The position numbers and the translations under genes were made by a program. The notes under the pieces are model-generated. The model searched no databases and had not been told where the DNA came from. It worked only from the letters and a program-made list of their open reading frames with translations. 64,000 nt of DNA from Candidatus Caldilinea saccharophila (GTDB lineage: Bacteria; Chloroflexota; Anaerolineae; Caldilineales; Caldilineaceae), in NCBI GenBank assembly GCA_016710365.1, contig JADJVW010000018.1, forward strand, positions 62,001-126,000, written 5' to 3'. Positions 34,592 through 43,535 of the stretch are shown one piece after another. Numbering within the stretch: position 1 is the first letter of the stretch; each line of letters starts with the position of its first letter.

Positions 34592-35095
34592 TTATCCGTG
34601 TTGGCCAGGATGTATGTCGTCGGGCTTCCGACCGAGCAACAGCCGCCCTTCTGGCGAATTCATAAAGACAATCACCAGAATCGCACCCAGCATATAGACG
34701 AAGAGCAGCGGACGCTCGGCGAGACGCTGGTTGCGGTCGGAGAGGTAGACTTGCAGCGCCACCAGCAGGATGAGCGATTCGGCGATCATCGCCATGTGCC
34801 AGCCCGGGCGCGGTCGCGCCAGGCAAACGACCAGACACAGCAGGATGAGCAGAGCAAAGGGGAGCAGCACCGCAGCCTGCGTGAACTCCACCAACACTGC
34901 TGCGGGCGGATCGTCGAGAATGCTCGCCATTTCCCAGTCGATGACGGCAAAGAGGTAGATGGACGAGCCGAGAAAGACCAGCACCTGCACCAACAGGATG
35001 GCAAGCGTAATCCAGGGTGACCAGCGATATTGCTGGTTGCTGCGCCGGATAAAGCTAGGGAGTGGAATCTGTTGGGGTGCAAGTGGCTCGTTCAT
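34592..35095 (-). CDS. four-span hypothetical membrane protein
   Basis: About 167 residues. Hydrophobic segments at WITLAILLVQVLVFLGSSIYLFAV, AAVLLPFALLILLCLVVCLA, MAMIAESLILLVALQVYL and LLFVYMLGAILVIVFM. Short cytosolic N-terminus (MNEPLAPQQIPLPSFIRR) and C-terminus (LLLGRKPDDIHPGQHG). The ATG at 35095 begins 5 bases after the stop of the dehydratase gene, and the gene ends 15 bases before the Vps62-like gene, so the three genes probably form an operon. No family recognised. Confidence 0.65.
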   Translation of the reverse strand: MNEPLAPQQIPLPSFIRRSNQQYRWSPWITLAILLVQVLVFLGSSIYLFAVIDWEMASILDDPPAAVLVEFTQAAVLLPFALLILLCLVVCLARPRPGWHMAMIAESLILLVALQVYLSDRNQRLAERPLLFVYMLGAILVIVFMNSPEGRLLLGRKPDDIHPGQHG

Positions 35096-35100
35096 CTTAT

Positions 35101-36060
35101 TCAACTCAGACAGAGCGCCAATTCTTCCCGCGACGTGTTGCCGCCGCTCAGGATCAGGGCGACGCGCTTTCCAGCCAGTTGCTCACGCATCGCCAGCGCC
35201 GCGGCCAGCGGCGCGGCGCCGGCCAATTCGGCCAGCGTCTTGGCCTGCTCCAAATAGATGCGCACCGCCTGCATCATCTGCTCGTCGTCGACAAGCACGA
35301 AATCGTCGAGCAGGCGACCCATGATTGCCTGTGGCATCAGGAAGGGGGCGCCTGTGGCGAGACCCGCAGCGCGCGTCGCGATCGGCGCGGTGCGCGCGTC
35401 ACGCGCCTGCCAGCTCAGGAAGCCGGCCGGCGCGCCCGTCGCGGCCACGCCGATCACCTGGATGTGCGGGTTCACTGTCTTCGCCACGAGGCAGGCGCCG
35501 GCGCAGCCGCTGCCGCCGCCGACTGGCGCAAAGATTACATCGATAGCGGGCTGCGTCTCCAGGATTTCGAGCGTGTGGGTGGCGACGCCTGCAATCAGCA
35601 GTGGCTCATCCCCCGATGAGACAAAGCGCAATCCCTGTTCCTCCTCTAACGTCAGGCAATGCAGCTTGCTCGCCTCGAAATCGGCGCCGTAAAAGACGAC
35701 CTCGGCGCCGTATGCCCGCATCGCATTGACCTTCACCGCGCTGGCATTATCCGGCACGACAATGACCGCGCGCACGCCGAAAAGCTGCGCGGCGTACGCC
35801 ACGGATTGGCCGTGGTTGCCGGTGGAGGCGGTGACTACGCCGCGCTGACGCTCCTCCGGCGCCAGATGCGCCATAAAGTTGATGCCGCCGCGCACCTTGA
35901 ACGCCCCGATCGGCTGGTAGTTTTCGTGCTTGACAAAGACGGTGGCGCCGAGCAATGTATCCAATTGTGGGTAGTGGTGCAGCGGCGTGGGCGGCAGATA
36001 GGGCGCAATCACCCGGCGCGCCAGCAAGACATCCTGAAACGTGGGCAGCGGCTTCGACAC
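35101..36060 (-). CDS. threonine/serine dehydratase (PLP type II)
   Basis: 319 residues. Beta-elimination of threonine or serine to the 2-oxoacid and ammonia. PLP Lys in GAFKVRGG near residue 54, substrate loop TASTGNHGQS, the phosphate-binding GGGSGCAG loop, and SGGN near the C-terminus. There is no ACT domain, so it is a catabolic or racemase-like short form rather than biosynthetic IlvA. GTG start at 36060 with AAAGGA upstream. It heads a probable operon with two membrane protein genes, which is an unusual pairing. Confidence 0.88.
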   Translation of the reverse strand: MSKPLPTFQDVLLARRVIAPYLPPTPLHHYPQLDTLLGATVFVKHENYQPIGAFKVRGGINFMAHLAPEERQRGVVTASTGNHGQSVAYAAQLFGVRAVIVVPDNASAVKVNAMRAYGAEVVFYGADFEASKLHCLTLEEEQGLRFVSSGDEPLLIAGVATHTLEILETQPAIDVIFAPVGGGSGCAGACLVAKTVNPHIQVIGVAATGAPAGFLSWQARDARTAPIATRAAGLATGAPFLMPQAIMGRLLDDFVLVDDEQMMQAVRIYLEQAKTLAELAGAAPLAAALAMREQLAGKRVALILSGGNTSREELALCLS

Positions 36061-36098
36061 GAACGATCCTTTCTATGCTAGACCGCGGATGGTGCGGG

Positions 36099-36148
36099 GT
36101 AGACGGATTCCCGCGGATAAATCCAAGAATCTGTGGAAATCCGTCTAC
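36099..36148. repeat. 11-bp inverted repeat upstream of dehydratase
   Basis: GTAGACGGATT (36099-36109) and AATCCGTCTAC (36138-36148), with GCGGAT copies flanking (36085, 36113). It lies between the GerW-like gene and the dehydratase start; a regulatory site or a small palindromic repeat. Confidence 0.45.
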
Positions 36149-36200
36149 TCTGTCAAATGTGTGGTCTATGGTTTCCTTGAGCTGCGCGTCAGTTGATCGA

Positions 36201-36605
36201 CTACGCCTTGTCTGCGGCGCGGGCCATTTGGCGGTAGGCGATGGCCATGGCGCCGAGTGCGGTGATGGCGGCAATGGCCACTTTGGTCAGGTCGAAGATC
36301 GGCTGGACGCGCACGCCCTGCGTATCGATCGACACCACGGCGACCGGGCGTCCCAGCGCATAGCCGCCGCCCCCACCGCCGCCGCCGCTGCCCTCCTCCT
36401 CATTGCCTTCGCCACTGCCAAAGCCGACGCCCATGCCGACCGTCAGCTCCGACACGACGATCACGGTGGCGTCGCCCTGCGTCAACGGTGCGCCAAACAC
36501 GGCATCCGTGCGCGCTACGTCGAACATGCGCTCGATCAACTGCCCGGCTTCGTCAATGGCGCGCACCGGTTTGCCAAAGAGCGGCTTATCATTACTTTCA
36601 CTCAT
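36201..36605 (-). CDS. GerW/YtfJ-like protein
   Basis: About 134 residues from the ATG at 36605 (GGAAGGAAGG upstream). KPVRAIDEAGQLIERMFDVARTDAVFG, then TVIVVSELTVGMGVGFGSGEGN, a Glu/Gly-rich loop (eight Gly in a row), RPVAVVSIDTQGVRVQPIFD and a C-terminal hydrophobic helix (VAIAAITALGAMAIAYRQM). This is the layout of YtfJ/GerW, a spore-germination-associated protein in Firmicutes that is also present in non-spore-forming lineages. The role here is unknown; likely membrane-attached through the C-terminal helix. Overlaps the upstream gene by 8 bases. Confidence 0.75.
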   Translation of the reverse strand: MSESNDKPLFGKPVRAIDEAGQLIERMFDVARTDAVFGAPLTQGDATVIVVSELTVGMGVGFGSGEGNEEEGSGGGGGGGGYALGRPVAVVSIDTQGVRVQPIFDLTKVAIAAITALGAMAIAYRQMARAADKA

Positions 36606-36870
36606 CTGAACCTTCCTTCCGCTTTTGCCCGCAGAGGACAATTATCCAAATGCTTGCGATGGCCAGCCCGAATTGCGCCAGCCGCGTCATGTCCAGCACG
36701 CGATGGATTGCCGTGTGCCCGCGGCGCTGCACATGAATGGCGAGTGGCGTATTCCACACAAACCCGCCGCCGGGCCAGCGCACTCGCACGACAAGCGATT
36801 CACCCGTGAGTGTGTAAAAGCCGGCAATCTGTGGCGTCCCGGTTTGGCGTCGAATTGAAAACCATTGCAT
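36598..36870 (-). CDS. small hypothetical membrane-associated protein
   Basis: 90 residues. A beta-rich N-terminal half (IAGFYTLTGESLVVRVRWPGG ... PLAIHVQRRG) and one C-terminal hydrophobic segment (FGLAIASIWIIVLCG) followed by a basic tail. Its 3' end overlaps the GerW-like gene by 8 bases, so the two are probably translated together and may work together at the membrane. No recognised family; ribosome site weak. Confidence 0.5.
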   Translation of the reverse strand: MQWFSIRRQTGTPQIAGFYTLTGESLVVRVRWPGGGFVWNTPLAIHVQRRGHTAIHRVLDMTRLAQFGLAIASIWIIVLCGQKRKEGSDE

Positions 36871-36955
36871 AGAGGAAGCATACTACATCATTTATTTCCT
36901 GACTATCATGATTAAAGCCACGAGAACGCTCCTCTCAAGGAGAAATACGCGCCGA

Positions 36956-36984
36956 TTGTGACATGCCTGTTTCTGGGGTACAAT
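36956..36984 (+). promoter_or_regulatory. promoter of the CBS-domain gene
   Basis: TTGTGA (36956-36961), 17-base spacer, TACAAT (36979-36984). Predicts a start near 36991. Confidence 0.65.
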
Positions 36985-37029
36985 AACGCCAATTCTTCGT
37001 GCATTTCTTCACAAAAAGGAGCGCTCCCC

Positions 37030-37428
37030 ATGAAAGAAATGACTGTGATAGAGGCCAAACGGTTTGGCGTCATCACCTGTCGGACAACTGCCACTCTGAT
37101 GTCCGTCGCGTGCACTATGCAAGAGAACAATATCAGCGCACTCGTCGTCGTGGACGGCGAAGGTTATCTGGCCGGCGTCATCACCCGCACGGATCTGGTG
37201 CGCGCCGGTTACGAGCAACCAGAGTGGCAGCAGCAACCTGTGCGCGCCTACATGAACGGTGACGTCGTGACCGTCAACCTGGATGACCGGCTGGAAAAGG
37301 TAATGGCGCTGCTGATCGAGCGACACATTCATCGCGTCGTCGCGGTCAAACCCTTCGGCGACAAACTCAAGCCGGTGGGGGTGCTCTCCGCCGCCGATAT
37401 CATCTATCACATGGCAAGCTGCCGTTGA
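37030..37428 (+). CDS. tandem CBS-domain protein
   Basis: 132 residues forming one Bateman module: CBS1 (MSVACTMQENNISALVVVDGEGYLAGVITRTDLVRAG) and CBS2 (LEKVMALLIERHIHRVVAV ... PVGVLSAADIIYHM). CBS pairs bind adenine nucleotides or SAM and act as energy sensors. No partner enzyme is fused. ATG at 37030 with AAGGAG about 9 bases upstream; a longer frame from 36958 crosses the promoter and is rejected. It precedes the SulP transporter gene but has its own terminator-like hairpin. Confidence 0.85.
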   Translation: MKEMTVIEAKRFGVITCRTTATLMSVACTMQENNISALVVVDGEGYLAGVITRTDLVRAGYEQPEWQQQPVRAYMNGDVVTVNLDDRLEKVMALLIERHIHRVVAVKPFGDKLKPVGVLSAADIIYHMASCR

Positions 37429-37537
37429 AGCCCTGGCGACCGTCCGGTCACGCGCACCCTAAATGTAATCGGCATTGGTCGCGCACCGGCCTTGACATTT
37501 AGGAGGCGAGGGGTAAAACAAACAATCTGAAAGCATA

Positions 37538-37568
37538 CAGGCCATCCACCAGATCGGCCTGTTGTTAT
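37538..37568 (+). terminator. hairpin with T-rich tail after the CBS gene
   Basis: ACAGGCC ... GGCCTGT followed by TGTTATTGG. A second small inverted repeat, CCTAAATGT/ACATTTAGG, lies at 37458-37503. Confidence 0.5.
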
Positions 37569-37602
37569 TGGTCATCAATTGCAGGCAGAAGAATAGGTGA
37601 AT

Positions 37603-39315
37603 CATGCAGCGACTATCTCTGAGCGGGCTGTGGCGACGTGAGTTCAGCGGCGACGGCGCTGGGAAGTTTCGCCAGGATTTGCTGGCCGGGTTGACGGTGG
37701 CGCGGTGGCGTTGCCGCTGGCGCTTGCCTTCGGCGTAGCATCGGGCGCCACCGCCGCCGCTGGTCTTGTGACGGCGATCCTGGCTGGCTTGATTATCGGC
37801 GCGCTCTCCGGCGCACCCTACCAGATCTCCGGGCCGACCGGCGCCATGAGCGCGGTGCTCATCATTATCGCGCAGCGCGTCGGCGTCGAGGGCGTCTGGA
37901 TGACCGGCCTGATCGCCGGCGCTATCATCCTGGTCATCGGGCTATTGCGGATGGGGCGCTTCGTGGCGTTTATCCCCTCCTCGGTGATCAGCGGCTTTAC
38001 GTCAGGCATTGCGTTCATCATCTTCGTTGGGCAGATCGACAACTTTTTGGGCGTCGAGACCGCCGGCGCCGAGTCGGCGGGTCTCAAGCTTTTCGGCTAT
38101 CTTCAGGGCGGTTTTACGCCGGCATGGCCCACGCTGTTGATCGGCCTGCTGGTGGTCGGCATCATGATTTTCTGGCCGGCGCGTTTCAACCGTGCTGTGC
38201 CAGGTTCGCTGGTCGGCATTGTCGTCGCCACTGTCGTCGCCGTGGTGACGCAGTGGCCCGTCGCCTCCATCGGCGCGATTCCCCGCACGATTCTGCTCGA
38301 CCAGCGCCTGACGTTCGCCACCATCCCGTGGGAGCATCTCAACGAACTGATCGTGCCGGCCCTGTCTGTGGCCGCGCTGGGTGCGGTCGAGTCACTGCTG
38401 TGCGGCGCGGTCGGCTCCAAGATGACCGGCATCCGTTTGCAAGCCAACCAAGAGTTGGTCGCCCAAGGGATCGGTAATCTCATTATTCCCTTCTTTGGCG
38501 GCGTGCCCGCGACAGCAGCGATCGCACGCTCGTCGGTCGGCATCAAGTCTGGTGGACAGACGCGGCTGGTGAGCATCATCCATGCGCTGGCGCTGCTGGC
38601 CGCGGCCCTGCTCCTGGCGCCCGTCATTGCCCTGACGCCGCTGACGGCGCTGGCCGGCGTCTTGACGGTGACGGCAGTGCGCATGAACGAATGGGATGCC
38701 ATCGGTTTCATGTTCTCGCACCGCTTCAAAACCGGGATTGTCACCTTTCTCATCACGTTTCTGGCGACGATCACGCTTGACTTGACGCAGGCCATCATCA
38801 TCGGCGGCATTCTCTCGGCTGGCATCTTTATTAACCAGGTCGCAAACCTGGAGGTGGAGATCCGCACGGTGGATGTCGAGCGGATGCGGGCGCGCGGCAT
38901 GGCTCTCAAAACCGATTGCCAATATATTCGGGTGGCGTTTCTGACCGGCCCGCTCTTTTTTGCCGCCACCAACACTTTCAACGAAGCCTTTGCCCACGAA
39001 GAAGATGTCGATACCCTTGTTCTCTCGATGCGCGCGGTGCCACTGATCGACCTTTCCGGCATTGAGGCGCTGCACACGCTGCACGACACGTTGGCCGCCC
39101 AGGGCAAGACGCTGATGCTGGCTGCCATGCATCCCAAGGTGATGCGCATGCTCGAACGCGCCGGCCTCGACGCTATCATCGGCAAAGACAACTTTTTCTG
39201 GAGCGCCGACCGCGCCATCCTGATCGCCGAGGCGCGCCACCAACACCTAAAGCCGCAGATCGTCGATGAGATTGAGTCTTCTCAAGTAGTTGAACCCCTG
39301 GCAATGCCGATATAG
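37603..39315 (+). CDS. SulP-family anion transporter with STAS domain, frameshift near its start
   Basis: About 570 residues. The N-terminus MQRLSLSGLWRREF ... KFRQDLLAGLTVA is followed after a missing base near 37704 by VALPLALAFGVASGATAAAGL. About 10-12 membrane spans follow, with the SulP hallmark SGPTGAMSAVL near residue 80, then a C-terminal STAS domain (residues 440-540, CQYIRVAFLTGPLFFAATN ... LVLSMRAVPLIDLSGIEAL). SulP proteins move sulfate, bicarbonate or other anions, often with Na+ or H+; the substrate here is open. AGGTGA precedes the start. The 3' end runs into the GGGCGAG array. Confidence 0.85.
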
Positions 39316-39324
39316 AATGGTTGG

Positions 39325-39417
39325 AGGGGCGAGGGGCGAGGGCGAGGGGCGAGGGGCGAGGGGCGAGGGGCGAGGGGCGAGGGGCGAGGGGCGAGGGGCG
39401 AGGGGCGAGGGGCGAGG
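39325..39417 (+). repeat. GGGCGAG heptamer array, about 13 units
   Basis: Near-perfect GAGGGGC tandem repeats with one 6-base unit, lying 10 bases after the SulP stop and about 30 bases before the hydrolase start. The same heptamer appears as 2-4 copies inside or between other genes. A 7-base unit changes reading frame and spacing with each copy gained or lost. Confidence 0.9.
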
Positions 39418-39445
39418 CCCTGCATTTACGCACGATGTAATGGGG

Positions 39446-40539
39446 ATGCACGCCATGCAACTGCCTGTTGATCGCTATGCTGTTGTCGAGGGTCTCCGGC
39501 TGCGCTATTGGCTGGAAGGGGAGGACGGGCCGCATCTCGTGCTGATCCACGGGATTGGCGGCTCCGTCGATGTATGGCGCAAACAGTTTGAGCAACTGCC
39601 GCACCCACCGCGTCCTGGCGCTCGATCTGCCGGGTTGCGGCTGTTCTGCGATTCCCATTGCGTATCCATTTGATACCTTGCGCATATTGGCGACCGCGGT
39701 GCGCGGGCTTATGCAACAGGTCGGCATGGAGCAAGCCACCCTGATCGGCTCCTCGCTCGGCGGCGCGGTGACGGTGGAATTTGCCATGCGTTGGCCGGAG
39801 CTCGTCGCGTCGTTGGTGCTGATCGCCCGGCCGGGATGACGCACAAAGTTGCCTGGCCCTGCGCCTGATGTCGGTGCGCGGCGTGGGTGAGTTGTTGACG
39901 CATCCAGATCGGGCGCGAACTGCGCAGGCGATCCGTCAATGCGTCGCGGATCCTGCGGCCGTGACAGAGAGCGACATCGACCGTGCCTTTGTAATGGCGA
40001 ATCTGCCTGGCGCCCAGGCGGCGTTTCTGCGTTTGCTGCGCGTTTACGCCGGGCTGCGCGGCATCGATCGGCGCGAACTGCTGCGGTTACAGGCGGGCAT
40101 GCGCACCATCCATGCCCCGGTGTTGGTGGTCTGGGGCGCCCAGGATCGCATCCTGCCGATCTCTGCCGCTGCCAATGCACGGGTGCATCTACCCAACGCT
40201 GGCCTGGTCATACGCCCGCAGCGCGGCCATCTCGTTTTTGTCGAAGAGCCAGAAATGTTCGGGCAGATGGTTGCCGAATTTGTGCGCGCACCGGACCAAG
40301 TGCTGGCGCGCAGCAATACTGCTCTGCCAGCGCCTCAAGCACCGGCGCGCCAATTCCTGAACCAGTTGCGCGCAATGAGGCTTGCCTTCATTGCCAGCCG
40401 GCTGCCGAGACGCACCGGGGTCGCGGCCTCGGCAGGAATGTTGCTGCTCTTTGCCTTTCAATATTCCCGGCAACGCCAAGATCAGGGGAAATCACCATTG
40501 CATGACTGCCATCCATCCAATTGCCAGCCCAAACTTTGA
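39446..40539 (+). CDS. alpha/beta hydrolase with three frameshifts
   Basis: About 360 residues spread over three frames (breaks near 39603, 39830 and 39858). LRLRYWLEGEDGPHLVLIHGIGGSVDVW contains the oxyanion HG motif, then HRVLALDLPGCGCS, GSSLGGAVTVEFA with the nucleophile Ser near residue 100, VLVVWGAQDRILP with the catalytic Asp, and PQRGHLVFVEEPEMF with the catalytic His. Substrate unknown. The last 40 residues overlap the next gene start, so the true end may be earlier. No clear ribosome site; translation may depend on the heptamer array region just upstream. Start uncertain (ATG at 39440 or 39446). Confidence 0.7.
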
Positions 40540-41224
40540 CCCGCAACCGATCGACGTGCGTTTCCTGGTGCTGCATTACACGGCAGTGGATCTGGCGCGC
40601 ACCCTGGAGATCTTTACCCACCCCGCGCGCAAAGCCGCTGCGCACCTCGTCGTGGATGTGGATGGCGCGATCTACGAATGCGTGCCTTGTTGGGAAGGCG
40701 TGGCGCTGCGCGGCTGGCACGCCGGCGTCAGCCACTGGCATGATGGGTCAACGCGGTGGGAAGCGCTCAATGACTGGTCGATCGGCGTCGAGATCGTGAA
40801 TTTCAACGGCAACGTTTTCCCCTTTACCGATGCACAATATAGGGCGCTTGCCAGGGTGGTGGAACATTTGCGCGGCTGCTATCCCGCCCTTGCTCAAGCC
40901 GAGGCTGTGCTCAGCCATGAGCAGATCGCCGGCTTTCGCGGCAAGGCGGATCCTGGCTGGTGTTTCGACTGGCCGCGCTTTTTTGCAATGTGCTATCCTG
41001 ACCAGCCCGCGCCCGCGCGTGCGCCGATCTGCCCGCCAGCGCTGCGCGATGCCTTGGCGCGTCTGGCCAAGGTGGCGCCGGCCCACGGGAGTGGGGCCAA
41101 CGCCTTCTGGGAGCGCGTCAGCCTCCTTACGGAGGCGGCAGTGGCTGCTACAGCAACTCCTGCTCCGCCATCGTCAGAGCGTGCTCAAAGATGTCCAATC
41201 CCTCGTCCACTTCGGCGCGAGTGA
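40502..41224 (+). CDS. N-acetylmuramoyl-L-alanine amidase (Amidase_2/AmpD type)
   Basis: 240 residues. Zn-dependent cleavage between MurNAc and the stem peptide. VRFLVLHYTA holds the first Zn His, GWHAGVSHW and NDWSIGVEIVNFNG follow, and SHEQIAGFRGKADPGWCFDW gives the second His and the acidic Zn ligand. There is no signal peptide, so it may act in muropeptide recycling or be released otherwise. AGGGGA lies 12 bases before the ATG at 40502. The last 26 codons overlap the 3' end of the convergent aminotransferase, and the C-terminus there is low-complexity; the real stop may differ if another indel is present. Confidence 0.82.
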   Translation: MTAIHPIASPNFDPQPIDVRFLVLHYTAVDLARTLEIFTHPARKAAAHLVVDVDGAIYECVPCWEGVALRGWHAGVSHWHDGSTRWEALNDWSIGVEIVNFNGNVFPFTDAQYRALARVVEHLRGCYPALAQAEAVLSHEQIAGFRGKADPGWCFDWPRFFAMCYPDQPAPARAPICPPALRDALARLAKVAPAHGSGANAFWERVSLLTEAAVAATATPAPPSSERAQRCPIPRPLRRE

Positions 41225-42495
41225 CGACGAGCGGCGGAATGATCCGCATCGAGTTGGCGCCACACCCCATGATCAACAGACCGTGCTCAAAGGCCAGTTC
41301 GACGATGCGATTGCGCAGCCGCGCGTCGGCAACCTTGGTAACCTTGTCCTGGACGAATTCCACGCCGAGCATCAGCCCCTTGCCGCGCACGTCACCCATG
41401 CTAGGATGGCGCGCGGCCATGGCGTGCAGACGCTGTAGAATGTAGTCACCCTGGTCGACTGCATTCTGGATGCCGCCATTTTCCAGCACTTCCATCGTCG
41501 CCAGCGCGGCCACCATTGCCAGCGGGTTGCCGCCGTAGGTGTTGCCGTGCGCGCCGGTGGGCCAGGTGGCAAGGCTGCGCTTGGCAAGCACGGCGCCCAA
41601 CGGCACTCCCGACGCAATGCCTTTCGCCGTGCAGATGATGTCCGGCTCGACGCCCCAGTGCTCGATGGCCCACCACTTGCCGGTGCGCCCCATGCCGCTC
41701 TGCACCTCGTCGACGATCAACAGAATGCCGTGACGGTCGCACAATTCGCGCAGCCGCGGGAAGAAGGATGCCGGCGGCACGACATAGCCGCCTTCGCCCT
41801 GAATCGGTTCGACCAGCACCGCTGCGACATCTTCCGGCGCCAGGATGCTCTTGAAGATGATCTTCTCCAGGTAGTTGATCACCGTCTCGCCATAGTCAGC
41901 ATCGCCTGGCTGCATCGCAAGCACGGGGCGATACTCGTAGGGATAGGGCGCGTGCGTCACCTCGCGGATGGGCAGAAAGCCGCGGCGCTGCGTCGTTTTG
42001 CTGGCGGTGAAGCCTAGCGCCCCCAATGTGCGTCCGTGAAAGCCGCCCATAAAGCCGATAAAATTAGGCCGCCCTGTATGATAACGCGCCAGTTTGATCG
42101 CACCTTCGACCGCTTCCGTGCCGGAATTTCCTACAAAAACGCTGGCTGGCTCGCTGAACGGTGCAATCTCATCCAGGCGTTCGCTCAGACGCACCCAACT
42201 TTCGTGATAATAGTCAGAAGAGATGTGTAGAAACTTTTCCGCCTGTTGCTGGATGGCGCACCACATGCGGGTGGCTATGCCCAGTCGAGTTGACGGCAAT
42301 ACCCGACACAAAGTCGATGAAACGGTTGCCATCGACGTCGTAGACCTGTGACCCCAGGCCATGCGACATTACAAAATCGGCGACGCGGCCATACGCGTGC
42401 GAAACGACTGCACGGTCGCGCTCCAGAATTGTCTGGGCCTTCGGGCCGGGGACGTTCAGACGCGTAATCGTGTGATCTGTAGTAGTTGCTACCAT
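41148..42495 (-). CDS. class III PLP aminotransferase (GabT/acetylornithine type), one frameshift
   Basis: About 450 residues after one missing base near 42258 is restored (HPHVV-R-AIQQQAEKF). N-terminus MVATTTDHTITRLNVPGPKAQ; core motifs VFVGNSGTEAVEGAIKLAR, GGFHGRTLGALG, EPIQGEGGYVVPP, LIVDEVQSGMGRTGKWWAIEH, the PLP Lys in CTAKGIASGVPLGA, and GNTYGGNPLA. Transfers amino groups from 4-aminobutyrate, ornithine or similar omega-amino acids to 2-oxoglutarate. ATG at 42495 with AGGAGG upstream. It is downstream of an IclR regulator on the same strand (48 bases), which suggests control by that regulator. Confidence 0.88.
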
Positions 42496-42543
42496 AGTGC
42501 CTCCTCATACTCTTTAGAAATAAATGCTCGACTGACTTTGCTC

Positions 42544-43344
42544 TCAACCTGGCCAATAGCCAAGCTGTCGAGATATTTGACGGGCGGACATCTGCACCAT
42601 GGCGGCAAGGGACGGCAGCCGCTCCTGCGTCAGCCGCACGCTCGGCCCGCCCACGCTGATGGCCGCGACGACGAGTCGTTCGCGATCGACGACGGGCGCC
42701 GCCACCGCCGTGAAGCCCGGTTCCAGCTCGCCAACCGCGAGGGCGATGCCTTCCTGACGCACGCGCGCCAGCTCGCTGCGTAAACAGTCGGGATCGACGA
42801 TGGTCTGTTCCGTCAACGCTGGCAACGGTTCTGCCAAAAAACTAGCGAGCGCGGCGTCCGCACGCGCGGCCAGCAGCACCTTGCCCGTAGCCGTGGCGTG
42901 AATCGGCAATCGATTGCCCACATCCTGCGTCATGCCCATGGGGTTGCTGCTCGCAATCTCATCGATGACCAGTACGTAATTTTCGACCTGCACTTCCAGG
43001 GTGGCTGCTTCCCCTGACTGTTCGGCAAGCGTGACCAGCACCGGTCGGCTCATGGCGCGCAGCGGATTGGAGCGCATCGCCGTCCCGCCGATTGCGATCA
43101 GCTCGACTCCTAAACGGTAGCCGCCAGAGAGCGGGTTGCGCATCAACAGCCGTTCAGCCTCCAACGCGGAGAGCAGGCGGAAGGTGGTCGTCTTGTTCAA
43201 ACCGGCGGCTTGCGCCAGATCGCTCAACGCCCATTCCGGCTGTGCATCGCTAAACGCCTTGAGCAGCGCAAGCGCACGCGCTACTGCCTGCGTGCCTGGA
43301 TAGACTTCGGTGGCGTGAAGGTCGATCTCTTGTACAGAAAACAT
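42544..43344 (-). CDS. IclR-family transcriptional regulator
   Basis: 266 residues. N-terminal winged helix-turn-helix (QAVARALALLKAFSDAQPEWALSDLAQAAGLNKTTTFRLLSALE) and a C-terminal IclR effector domain (GGTAMRSNPLRAMSRPVLVTLAEQSGEAATLEV ... GVGNR..HATATGKVLLA ... ISVGGPSVRL). Usually a repressor of a degradation operon, released by a small metabolite. It lies between the aminotransferase (same strand) and the divergent nitroreductase-MlrC genes, with a TTTCA-N5-TGAAA palindrome in the shared promoter region. ATG at 43344 with AAGGAA upstream. Confidence 0.9.
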   Translation of the reverse strand: MFSVQEIDLHATEVYPGTQAVARALALLKAFSDAQPEWALSDLAQAAGLNKTTTFRLLSALEAERLLMRNPLSGGYRLGVELIAIGGTAMRSNPLRAMSRPVLVTLAEQSGEAATLEVQVENYVLVIDEIASSNPMGMTQDVGNRLPIHATATGKVLLAARADAALASFLAEPLPALTEQTIVDPDCLRSELARVRQEGIALAVGELEPGFTAVAAPVVDRERLVVAAISVGGPSVRLTQERLPSLAAMVQMSARQISRQLGYWPG

Positions 43345-43378
43345 GGCATTCCTTGCGCCGCGTGGATTTACTTTGTTG

Positions 43379-43393
43379 TTTCACAATATGAAA
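43379..43393. promoter_or_regulatory. candidate IclR operator
   Basis: TTTCACAATATGAAA: a 5-bp inverted repeat with a 5-base spacer in an AT-rich divergent region (43345-43535). IclR-family sites are often TTTC/GAAA-type palindromes. Its place between the regulator start and the nitroreductase gene allows control of both directions. Confidence 0.5.
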
Positions 43394-43535
43394 TACAATA
43401 TCATAAAGTGCAGAATATAGCAATATAATGGATATAATCTTCGTTTTATGGAAATTGACGATGAAAGAGGCTTGTGTTACTTTGCTAAGCGCTAAGATGA
43501 TTTGAAAATTCACCCAAAAGAACGAGGAAGCGCGT

